Made by a program: the position numbers and the translations under genes | Source of the DNA: Ruminococcus sp. | Lineage (GTDB): Bacteria; Bacillota; Clostridia; Lachnospirales; Lachnospiraceae | Direction: 5' to 3' | DNA length: 64,000 nt | Assembly (NCBI GenBank): GCA_013911065.1 | Contig: JACERV010000015.1 | Location: 1 to 64,000 of the forward strand | The notes under the pieces: generated by a model | Told to the model about the DNA's origin: nothing | Seen by the model: the letters and a program-made list of their open reading frames with translations, nothing else | Database searches by the model: none | Shown here: positions 24,910-32,402 of the stretch, one piece after another | Numbering within the stretch: position 1 is the first letter of the stretch | Layout: each line of letters opens with the position of its first letter

Positions 24910-26349
24910 CTACTTATTTTTTCCGATTACCATGTAAGAACCTTCCAGATTCTTAGCTACCTGATCTGTACGGAGGTTCAATTCCCTTGCGAGAATCTCG
25001 ATGACCTTTGGTCCGCAGAATCCACCCTGGCAGCGCCCCATTCCGGCTCTTACCCTTCTCTTAACCGCATCAATAGTTTTTGCGCCTATCGGACGATGTA
25101 TTGCTTCTACAATCTCTCCTTCCGTTATGGTTTCACAACGGCAGATCACAGTCCCATACAAAGGATTTTCTTTAATGATTGACTCCTTCTCTTCCACTGA
25201 CATTTCATGAAAGCAGGGGATTCCTTTCCTGGTTGCCTTAAAATCATCTTTCAATGCCAGCTCACAGCCAATTTCTTTTAACTTTTCAGCTACATACTTT
25301 GCCATGGCAACACTTAGCGTAATTCCAGTGGATCTGACACCGGATAAATTTACATAACCTTTCACATCCTCGTATATGTCAACATGAAGCCCCTCAGGGT
25401 TTCTGTTTGGGCGGAGTCCGCTGTATTGTGTAATCGTATCACGGATATTTACCTCTGGTATCATTTTCCGGACATCGGTATAAATACTGTCAAGTCCCTC
25501 TGTTGTCACAGAAACATCCTCTTTGTCCGGCAAGTCTTCCGCAGTCGGCCCCACAAGCATATTTCCATGTATGGTAGGTGTCATCAGCTTTCCTTTTGTT
25601 ATTTTTGTAGGAATTGGAAGAACAATATTACGAACTTTGCAGCTTGTATTCTTATCCAGGATATAGAACTGTCCCCGTCTTGCCATCACTTTGTAGTCCG
25701 CTTTCCCAACCATAGCAGCAATATCATCACAGTGGAGAGCCGCCGCATTAATAATATAACTTGTTTCAATAATTCCGGCGGTAGTCACCACTTCTTTCAC
25801 TGCGCCTTTTTCCATTTTGATGTCAATTACCTCTGTGTTCAGCATAAAATCCACGCCGTTTTCATTTGCATTTTCTGCCAGTGCCTGAACAAGAACAAAT
25901 GGATCAATAATACTCTCTCTTGGGATAAACAGCCCGCCTTTTACTTCAGGATTCAATTCCGGTTCTTTTTCAAGTATTTCCTTTTTGGATAAATATTCCA
26001 CATCATAAACATGATTCTTAAAGGCTTTTTCTTTAATCGCCGGCAGACTTTCAAACTGTTCGTCTGTAAATGCCGGAAGTATAGCTCCTATTTTTTCAAA
26101 GGGAATATCAAGGTCTTTTGTCAGCTGCTCATACATCGGGTTTGCTGCCACTACGAGCTGTGATTCCAAAGTTCCGGGTGCTGCATCGTACCCTGTATGA
26201 ATAATGGCGCTGTTGGATTTGGACGCGTCTCCCCCTACATCATCCCGTTTATCCACAACGGTGACTTTCACCTTATATTTTGATAGTTCTCTTGCAATCG
26301 CACATCCAACGGCTCCAGCCCCGATTACCACTACATCTGTTTTTACCAT
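24910..26349 (-). CDS. Glycerol-3-phosphate dehydrogenase-like FAD protein (GlpA type)
   Basis: A 479-residue DAO-type flavoprotein: FAD motif VVVIGAGAVGCAIARELS at the N-terminus, a substrate domain including GLRPNRNPEG, and a C-terminal BFD-like [2Fe-2S] domain with C-x-C (VICRCETITEGEIV) and C-x4-C (GRCQGGFCG). It is expected to oxidise glycerol-3-phosphate to dihydroxyacetone phosphate. It follows glycerol kinase by 18 bases, which gives substrate to the enzyme directly. Such proteins are often annotated GlpA or LhgO; the context favours GlpA. Confidence 0.9.
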   Translation of the reverse strand: MVKTDVVVIGAGAVGCAIARELSKYKVKVTVVDKRDDVGGDASKSNSAIIHTGYDAAPGTLESQLVVAANPMYEQLTKDLDIPFEKIGAILPAFTDEQFESLPAIKEKAFKNHVYDVEYLSKKEILEKEPELNPEVKGGLFIPRESIIDPFVLVQALAENANENGVDFMLNTEVIDIKMEKGAVKEVVTTAGIIETSYIINAAALHCDDIAAMVGKADYKVMARRGQFYILDKNTSCKVRNIVLPIPTKITKGKLMTPTIHGNMLVGPTAEDLPDKEDVSVTTEGLDSIYTDVRKMIPEVNIRDTITQYSGLRPNRNPEGLHVDIYEDVKGYVNLSGVRSTGITLSVAMAKYVAEKLKEIGCELALKDDFKATRKGIPCFHEMSVEEKESIIKENPLYGTVICRCETITEGEIVEAIHRPIGAKTIDAVKRRVRAGMGRCQGGFCGPKVIEILARELNLRTDQVAKNLEGSYMVIGKNK

Positions 26350-26367
26350 GATTTATTCCTCCGTCAA

Positions 26368-27864
26368 TTAATCTTCTTCCCAGTCTTTCGCACGTTCAAC
26401 AGCTTTGTGCCATTGTCTTAAAAGTTTTGTTCTCGTCTCTTCATCCATCTTTGGTTCGTATCTCTTTTTTAACTTCCATTTTCCTTTGATGTCATCAAGA
26501 CTTTTAAATTCTCCGATTCCATATGCAGCCAGATAAGCGGCACCCAGTGCGGTTGTCTCAGTGATTACCGGAACATCCACGGGGATTCCCAGAATATCGG
26601 CCTGGAACTGCATTAGAAAATCATTGACTGCCGCTCCGCCGTCTACTCTCATCACCTCAATAGGAATACCTGAGTCTCCTGTCATAACGTCCAGATTATC
26701 TTTTACCTGATATGCCATACTCTCCAGAGTCGCCCTGACAATCTGTTCTTTTGTTGTTCCGCCTGTAATTCCAACAATTGTTCCTCTCGCATACTGGTCC
26801 CAATGTGGAGCAGCCAGGCCGGAAAAGGCCGGAACAAAGAATACGCCTCCGGTATCAGGAACACTCTTTGCAATTTCTTCTGTTTCTCCTGCACTAACAA
26901 TGATTTTTAATTTATCTCTAAGCCACTGTACTGCTGCACCTGCAATATAGATTCCGCCATCCAGTGCAAATGTGGTCTGTCCTTTATCAATCCCCCATCC
27001 TACGGTTGTCAAAAGGCCATTTGGGGAATACACCGGTTTATCTCCTGTATTCATCAGCATGAAACACCCTGTTCCGTAGGTTGTTTTTACTGTTCCCGGC
27101 TCAAAACATGCCTGCCCGAACAGTGCTGCCTGCTGGTCTACAACTGACCCTGAAATAGGCGTTCTGGCTCCAAAGAAATCTAAGGGGTCTGTTGTCCCGT
27201 ATACCTCAGAGCTGTCCTTTATCTGAGGAAGAATGGACCTTGGTATATCGAGGGCTTCTAAAATTTCGTCATCCCAGTCTCCCGTATGTATGTTAAACAA
27301 CATGGTTCTGGAGGCAGTTGACTGGTCTGTTACAAATACCCTGCCATGAGTCAGTTTCCAAATCATCCATGTATCAAGGGTTCCTGCATTGATTCTGTTT
27401 CTCTCAATTTTTTCTTTTACACCATCAACATTTTCGATAATCCACTTTATTTTTGTGGCACTGAAATAGGCATCTACAATAAGCCCTGTCTTTTCACGAA
27501 TCATATCACCATGCTTTTTCGCTATGGCATCCGCGTTTCTTGCAGTTCTTCTGTCCTGCCAGACAATTGCGTTATAAACCGGGATACCGGTAACATTATC
27601 CCACAGAACTACGGTCTCGCCCTGGTTGTCAAGCCCCATACAGGCAACGTCATCCATGTTGATGTCTGTTTCTTTCACCGCCATATCTACTGCATCTAAG
27701 ATTCTGTCCCATATTTCCAGCGGGTCATGCTCTACCCATCCCGGCTGTGGGTAATACTGTGTGTGCTCTTTGTATCCTCTTGAAAGACATTCCCACTCCT
27801 CATCAAGAATTAATACTGTTGTACCTGTCGTCCCCTGATCGATACCCATATAATATTTACTCAT
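26368..27864 (-). CDS. glpK: Glycerol kinase
   Basis: A 498-residue FGGY-family kinase. N-terminal phosphate loop DQGTTGTTVLILDE, substrate-site segments HTQYYPQPGWVEHDP and DNQGETVVLW, and the C-terminal ATP site RVDGGAAVNDFLMQFQAD followed by TALGAAYLAA are all present. It phosphorylates glycerol to glycerol-3-phosphate in the cytoplasm. Full length for the family. It lies between the EutH-like permease gene and the GlpA-like gene; the DeoR regulator upstream probably responds to the pathway. Confidence 0.95.
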   Translation of the reverse strand: MSKYYMGIDQGTTGTTVLILDEEWECLSRGYKEHTQYYPQPGWVEHDPLEIWDRILDAVDMAVKETDINMDDVACMGLDNQGETVVLWDNVTGIPVYNAIVWQDRRTARNADAIAKKHGDMIREKTGLIVDAYFSATKIKWIIENVDGVKEKIERNRINAGTLDTWMIWKLTHGRVFVTDQSTASRTMLFNIHTGDWDDEILEALDIPRSILPQIKDSSEVYGTTDPLDFFGARTPISGSVVDQQAALFGQACFEPGTVKTTYGTGCFMLMNTGDKPVYSPNGLLTTVGWGIDKGQTTFALDGGIYIAGAAVQWLRDKLKIIVSAGETEEIAKSVPDTGGVFFVPAFSGLAAPHWDQYARGTIVGITGGTTKEQIVRATLESMAYQVKDNLDVMTGDSGIPIEVMRVDGGAAVNDFLMQFQADILGIPVDVPVITETTALGAAYLAAYGIGEFKSLDDIKGKWKLKKRYEPKMDEETRTKLLRQWHKAVERAKDWEED

Positions 27865-27892
27865 TTTGACCTTCCCTTTCTGATTTGGATTC

Positions 27893-28981
27893 TTATAATC
27901 CTTGCTCTTCTTTCATTCCCTTTGTCATGAAATATCCCAATATGATAGCTGCTGCTCCTGCAATCAGTTTTCCGGTCACAACCGGTGTGATCATCGTCGG
28001 CTGGACTCCAGCCGTGAATCCCAGATGATCTCCCAGTGCTGCTGTTGCCGGAACAAGCCATGCTGTGTTAATAATGATTCCCCTTTTTTTCATATCTTTC
28101 ATCATCGTATATACGGGAACCGAATTGGCCAGTGTGAATACAAGTCCTGCGGCACTTGTTGCATCCAGCCCCATCTTCCTTCCCACCATATTCAAGGGTT
28201 TATCCAGAACCTTTACAAGAATAGCAAGTACAGGAAATGTTCCAAGAAGCACAATGCCGATTCCTGCAATGGAATTCATACCTTCCATGATAGGCGCCAT
28301 TCCTTTGATAATTACAACTCCTGTAATAAATTCAAACGCCGCACAGGCCAGCCCCACATAGATAACTATCGTAATAAACTGTCCAAATATGGTACATCCT
28401 TTAATCATCTTTTCAGGGATTATTTTCAGTCCCAGTGCTAAAAGCAGGGATATAATCAAAATTGGCAGTGTGTTTTTTATTATAAGGATAGCAGGAAAAC
28501 CTGCGATCATGCCTCCAAACACGCATCCAATCGGAATCGTAATAAGCCCTATTAAAAGTCCCTTTGAAAAATAAGGTCTGTCCTTTTTTTCAATCAATCC
28601 AAGTCCTACGGGGATTGAAAATACAAGTGTACATCCAAGCATGGATGCTACGATATTTCCCGCAAATAAACCAGCCTGTTCATTTTGTGAAAGTTCCATG
28701 GCCAAAGAATATCCACCCATATCATTAGCAAGAATAGAACCAAATAACGCCGGATCGGCTCCGATTGCTTCACAAGCCGGAATCAGCACCGGGCCTAACA
28801 GATTTGAAATTACAGGTGCAAGACAAACAATTCCTACCATCCCTAACGCAAGGGGACCCATAGCCTGGAAACCTTCATCAAACTTTTCTCCTAACCCCAA
28901 ATGATTTCCAGTGATTTTGTCGCCTGCTCCAATTAAAAGACCTATAGCCATTACCCACAATATAACTTGATCAAATGTCAT
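27893..28981 (-). CDS. EutH-like membrane permease in the glycerol operon
   Basis: A 362-residue protein with about ten membrane segments that matches the EutH family well (GDKITGNHLGLGEKFDEGFQ, then LANDMGGYSLAMELSQ, and LGDHLGFTAG near the end). EutH is the ethanolamine permease of eut operons, but no eut gene is seen here; the gene heads a glycerol kinase operon that has no GlpF. It may bring in glycerol, ethanolamine or a related head group. The family call is firm, the substrate is inference. Confidence 0.87.
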   Translation of the reverse strand: MTFDQVILWVMAIGLLIGAGDKITGNHLGLGEKFDEGFQAMGPLALGMVGIVCLAPVISNLLGPVLIPACEAIGADPALFGSILANDMGGYSLAMELSQNEQAGLFAGNIVASMLGCTLVFSIPVGLGLIEKKDRPYFSKGLLIGLITIPIGCVFGGMIAGFPAILIIKNTLPILIISLLLALGLKIIPEKMIKGCTIFGQFITIVIYVGLACAAFEFITGVVIIKGMAPIMEGMNSIAGIGIVLLGTFPVLAILVKVLDKPLNMVGRKMGLDATSAAGLVFTLANSVPVYTMMKDMKKRGIIINTAWLVPATAALGDHLGFTAGVQPTMITPVVTGKLIAGAAAIILGYFMTKGMKEEQGL

Positions 28982-29065
28982 TGCTATACCTCACTCTTGT
29001 TCCTTATTTTTTTGAATAGATGCATTGATACGGCCGATATCTCTTTCTATCAAGCAGACAATATC

Positions 29066-29094
29066 ACAATATCTTTTTCTTTGCAAACGGTCAA
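29066..29094 (-). promoter_or_regulatory. Promoter of the glycerol operon
   Basis: Minus-strand -35 TTGACC (29089-29094), 17-base spacer, -10 TATTGT (29066-29071). The octamer GATATTGT is directly repeated at and just after the -10, a possible site for the DeoR-type regulator. Confidence 0.6.
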
Positions 29095-29137
29095 ATCTTC
29101 TTTTTTTTGTGTATTTTCCATAAGATTCCTCATTAAA

Positions 29138-29178
29138 AAATGTGGGATAAGCTGCAATTCACAACTTTTCCCACATTT
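29138..29178 (-). terminator. Terminator of the DeoR-type regulator gene
   Basis: 10-bp stem AAATGTGGGA / TCCCACATTT with a 21-base loop, followed by a T run in the minus direction, 28 bases after the regulator stop. Confidence 0.75.
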
Positions 29179-29205
29179 CTAGTAAAGACCTTGTTTCCAT
29201 TCATT

Positions 29206-29964
29206 TTAGGCTAAAACGACTGTGACACCCCGCTCCCGAAACTGTTTTAACATCTTTTTATCTGCTCTTTCATCAGTAACCAATACATCTACCTGCTCTG
29301 TAGCGCAAACCTTATTCAATGCAGTGATACCGAACTTGGTGTAGTCAGCCAGCGCAATCACCTGTTTTGTATGCTTTAAGTAATGCCTTCTAAGATTCGT
29401 TTCTTCAATATGATAATCCATGATGCCTTTTTCCGGCTCCATACTTCCCACACCGAGAAATAGTTTCTCCACATGGAACTGGTCAACCACATCTTCCGCC
29501 CAGTACCCGGAGGTGGTTCCCTCCCCTCTTCTCACAACCCCGCCCAGAATAATAACGGTAATTCCAGGGTCATCCATAAGCTCTATCGCAATCTTCAATG
29601 AATTTGTAAGCACTGTAACATTCTTTTTTCCTTTTAGAAACCGGGCAAACTCCAAAGTGGTGGTCCCTAAATCAATGATAATTGTATCCCCTTCCTCCAC
29701 AAAAGATACTGCCTTTTTCCCAATCAGAATCTTTTCCTCAAAATTCTTGATTTCCCGGTAAGAAAAGTCCGGCTCCAAACTGTGGGACATATTCAGCACG
29801 GCTCCGCCGTGAACTCGGCGGATAATACCCTCTGCCTCCAGTTCAGTCAGGTCCCGTCTGACCGTCTCCATAGACACCTGAAAGTATTCTGCCAGTTCAT
29901 GAGCTTTCATCATTCTGTTTTCTGATATTAACTTAATAATCTTATCTTTGCGCTGTATCCTCAT
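29206..29964 (-). CDS. DeoR/GlpR-family transcriptional regulator
   Basis: A 252-residue regulator with an N-terminal DeoR HTH (MMKAHELAEYFQVSMETVRRDL, with the RRVHGGAV wing) and a DeoR-type sugar-phosphate sensor domain (DTIIIDLGTTTLEFARFL, GLPVxx-like segments, ADYTKFG). ATG 29964 is preferred, with AAGGCGG eight bases upstream; the frame remains open to a TTG at 30018. Directly upstream of the EutH-glpK operon, it is the probable glycerol-phosphate-responsive repressor (GlpR role). Confidence 0.87.
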   Translation of the reverse strand: MRIQRKDKIIKLISENRMMKAHELAEYFQVSMETVRRDLTELEAEGIIRRVHGGAVLNMSHSLEPDFSYREIKNFEEKILIGKKAVSFVEEGDTIIIDLGTTTLEFARFLKGKKNVTVLTNSLKIAIELMDDPGITVIILGGVVRRGEGTTSGYWAEDVVDQFHVEKLFLGVGSMEPEKGIMDYHIEETNLRRHYLKHTKQVIALADYTKFGITALNKVCATEQVDVLVTDERADKKMLKQFRERGVTVVLA

Positions 29965-30065
29965 ACTCCTGACCGCCTTTCTTGTGCTCCACAATCGTAG
30001 CCCACATTTTAACCACAAAGTATTTCAGCATTAGTAACAAAGTTTTGCATTATTATCACCTTTTT

Positions 30066-30971
30066 TTATATATCATATATAAAATATGGAGCATTTCCAG
30101 CAAACTGCTGAAATAGCCCGGAGTAGGTATCCGCATAGATACTTCCTCTTGGCCAGATAAATGTAAAGTCATGATAAATCTGACAATTTTCCAGATTTAT
30201 CAGCTTCAGCTCGCCCTTTTCCAGTTCTTCCTTAACTGCAATTTCATACAGAAATGTAATACCGCAGCCAGCCTTTGCCAGCTCCTTAATTGTATGCAGG
30301 CTGCCTATTTCTGCCGTTTTTTCAAAATCCTCCATGCTGTAATTCTGGGAATCCAGGAAGCGCTCAAGCACTTCACGGGTCCCGGACCCCGGCTCCCTCA
30401 GAAGCAGACGCTCACAAAATACATCCTCAAGCCGTACGGGTATTTTTTGAAACCGGTACGAAGGACTGCATACTGCCACATACTTCTCTGTAGAATAATG
30501 AAGAAAATCGTATTCTGTTTTTTTAAAGAACCCCTCTACTATGGCAAAATCTATCTTTCCATTATCCAGTCTGTTTAAAAGTTCCTGCGTATTTGCCACT
30601 TCCATATGTAAATGTACTTCCGGGTCATTTTCCAGGTACTGCTTTAGTACCCCAGGCATCACCACTTCTCCTACTGTCATCGTAGCACCGAAACGGATAT
30701 TCCGCCTGCCCTCAGATAAATGTTCTATCCGGCCCTTTAAGGATGATTCATCGTGCATCATCGTAAGGGAAGCATTACGAAGCATCTCTCCCGCATCTGT
30801 CAGCCTTAATTTCTTACCCTCATAGTGGAACAGCCTGGTATTATAATAATTCTCCAGATGCCGTACATGCTGGGATACCGCCGGCTGTGTAATATTCAGT
30901 TCTTCCGCTGCCCTTGTAAAATTCATACATTCACATACCATCAGGAATGTTTTCATTCGAAAATCCAGCAT
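30066..30971 (-). CDS. LysR-family regulator divergent from yeiH
   Basis: A 302-residue LysR protein: N-terminal HTH (FTRAAEELNITQPAVSQHVRHLE) and a two-lobed effector domain from about residue 90. Its divergent placement with a YeiH-type exporter mirrors the yeiE-yeiH pair of Enterobacteriaceae, where the LysR protein responds to sulfur or stress signals, so it may regulate the exporter. ATG 30971 follows a weak GTGAGG. A terminator-like hairpin with seven T residues ends only about 13 bases before the start codon. Confidence 0.87.
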   Translation of the reverse strand: MLDFRMKTFLMVCECMNFTRAAEELNITQPAVSQHVRHLENYYNTRLFHYEGKKLRLTDAGEMLRNASLTMMHDESSLKGRIEHLSEGRRNIRFGATMTVGEVVMPGVLKQYLENDPEVHLHMEVANTQELLNRLDNGKIDFAIVEGFFKKTEYDFLHYSTEKYVAVCSPSYRFQKIPVRLEDVFCERLLLREPGSGTREVLERFLDSQNYSMEDFEKTAEIGSLHTIKELAKAGCGITFLYEIAVKEELEKGELKLINLENCQIYHDFTFIWPRGSIYADTYSGLFQQFAGNAPYFIYDI

Positions 30972-30983
30972 AATCCTCACTCG

Positions 30984-31028
30984 CTAAAAAAATCAGGGCG
31001 AAGCCTTCTTCGCGCAAAAGCTCCGCCC
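30984..31028 (-). terminator. Terminator-like hairpin in the LysR leader
   Basis: On the minus strand GGGCGGAGC pairs with GCTTCGCCC (one G-T) and is followed by seven T residues, just before the LysR start. The 3' arm can instead pair as GCGAAG/CTTCGC in a small alternative hairpin (30999-31014), so the region has the form of an attenuator. Confidence 0.6.
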
Positions 31029-31066
31029 ATATATAAATAACTCCCAACCAAGTATAACATATTATT

Positions 31067-31102
31067 ATCATAAAATAAATATATATAATTTTATTTTATG
31101 AT
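31067..31102. promoter_or_regulatory. Large palindrome between LysR and yeiH
   Basis: A 12-bp perfect inverted repeat, ATCATAAAATAA and TTATTTTATGAT, separated by 12 bases. It lies between a minus-strand -10 TATACT (31051-31056) for LysR and a plus-strand -10 TATAAT (31116-31121) for yeiH, the usual location of a LysR-type operator. Confidence 0.65.
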
Positions 31103-31160
31103 TTTGATATGATATTATAATTTTTGGCGGAAGAACTTCCTATTTATAGCCAGTTTGTAT

Positions 31161-31308
31161 CTGTTCAGAGCCCATGAACGGATACCCCGCAAGCCCATGA
31201 AAATCGCCTTTGGCGATGGGGCTTGCTATTGCATGTTCCATGTTTTCATACGGACTGTGCAGTAAATGCACAGTCCTGTCCTGAACAGTTACGCCAGTTT
31301 TTCTTGGC
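31161..31308 (+). ncRNA. Candidate structured leader upstream of yeiH
   Basis: In the about 220-base leader several helices can form: a closing stem CTGTTCAG (31161-31168) / CTGAACAG (31281-31288), a two-part hairpin GCAAGCCC...ATCGCC-TTT-GGCGAT-GGGCTTGC (31189-31225), a perfect 10-bp hairpin GGACTGTGCA/TGCACAGTCC (31252-31276), and a short GCCA/TGGC hairpin (31293-31308). The 5' closing arm can also pair locally (GTTCA/TGAAC, 31163-31179). No known riboswitch class was recognised. It could be a regulatory RNA, or a palindromic repeat. Confidence 0.45.
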
Positions 31309-31349
31309 TGCATCAACCTGAAATCAAAAAGGAATGGAGGATTCAAAAT

Positions 31350-32357
31350 ATGAACTTTCTCAAACAAAAAGGGCCGGGGATTTTGTTTTGCTTTGTCATT
31401 GCATTTCCGTCATGGTTTCTTGGCAAAATTTTCCCCGTGGCAGGAGGCCCCGTGTTTGCAATATTAGTAGGCATGATTCTGACTCTTATAATCCGTCAGA
31501 AAGAGTCCGTACAGCCAGGCATTATTTACACCTCTAAAAAGATTTTACAGGCCGCCGTTGTATTTTTAGGTTTTGGTATGAACCTGTCAGAAATTCTTGC
31601 AAAGGGGAAGCAGTCACTTCCTATTATCATTGTAACTATCAGTATTTCCCTGATAATTGCATTTATCCTATATAAGGCACTAAAGCTTCATCCGAATAAT
31701 GCAGTACTGGTGGGAGTTGGCTCTTCCATATGCGGTGGTTCTGCAATTGCCGCTGCAGCACCTGTCATCCAGGCAACAGATGAAGAGATTGCACAATCCA
31801 TTTCCGTTATCTTCCTTTTCAACGTCATTGCTGCTTTAATTTTTCCGGCACTGGGAGGAATCCTTCACTTGAGCAATGAAGGATTTGGATTATTTGCAGG
31901 AACCGCCATTAACGATACCTCCTCCGTAACAGCAGCGGCGGCTGCATGGGACGGCATGCATTCCAGCAATACTCTGGAAGCGGCTGCTATTGTAAAAATG
32001 ACGCGTACACTGGCAATCATCCCCATTACTCTGATACTGGCTGCTTATAGGGGCAGAAAAGAAAAAAAGACCGAAGGTTCTTCCTTCAGTCTAAAAAAAA
32101 CATTTCCGTATTTTGTTTTGTTCTTCGTGCTGGCGTCTGTCGTCACCACAGTGTTCCACCTTCCCGCCGTCATCACCACTCCTCTGAAAAATCTGAGTAA
32201 ATTTCTGATTATGATGGCAATGGCGGCAGTCGGGCTTAATACTAACATTATAAAACTAGTAAAAACAGGTGCAAAACCCATATTTACAGGATTTTGCTGC
32301 TGGGCAGGAATCACCCTTGTCAGTCTGCTTATGCAGCATCTGATGGGAATTTGGTAA
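31350..32357 (+). CDS. yeiH: YeiH-family putative sulfate/sulfite exporter
   Basis: A 335-residue membrane protein of the UPF0324/YeiH family with about ten helices and conserved segments [33 protein letters not shown] and [18 protein letters not shown]. The family is annotated as putative sulfate exporter; relatives act in sulfite tolerance, but the substrate here is not proven. ATG 31350 follows TGGAGG by nine bases; the frame is open further upstream through the structured leader but lacks a ribosome site there. Divergent from the LysR gene. Confidence 0.88.
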   Translation: MNFLKQKGPGILFCFVIAFPSWFLGKIFPVAGGPVFAILVGMILTLIIRQKESVQPGIIYTSKKILQAAVVFLGFGMNLSEILAKGKQSLPIIIVTISISLIIAFILYKALKLHPNNAVLVGVGSSICGGSAIAAAAPVIQATDEEIAQSISVIFLFNVIAALIFPALGGILHLSNEGFGLFAGTAINDTSSVTAAAAAWDGMHSSNTLEAAAIVKMTRTLAIIPITLILAAYRGRKEKKTEGSSFSLKKTFPYFVLFFVLASVVTTVFHLPAVITTPLKNLSKFLIMMAMAAVGLNTNIIKLVKTGAKPIFTGFCCWAGITLVSLLMQHLMGIW

Positions 32358-32377
32358 AATAGCACGAGGCCGCCGGT

Positions 32378-32402
32378 AAGCAGGTTCAAGAACTGCCTGC
32401 TT
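32378..32402. terminator. Terminator between yeiH and carB
   Basis: Stem AAGCAGG / CCTGCTT with an 11-base loop between two convergent genes; it reaches the carB stop codon. Confidence 0.6.

Noticed and set aside
25384-25992. 202-residue plus-strand ORF
   Set aside because: Antisense to the well-supported GlpA-like gene and rich in His/Cys/Phe as expected for a shadow frame.
31128-31349. T-box or SAM-type leader before yeiH
   Set aside because: Neither the T-box specifier/antiterminator consensus nor a SAM riboswitch core could be found.
31140-31367. 75-residue minus-strand ORF in the yeiH leader
   Set aside because: It runs through the hairpins of the leader, lacks a ribosome site and shows no family features.
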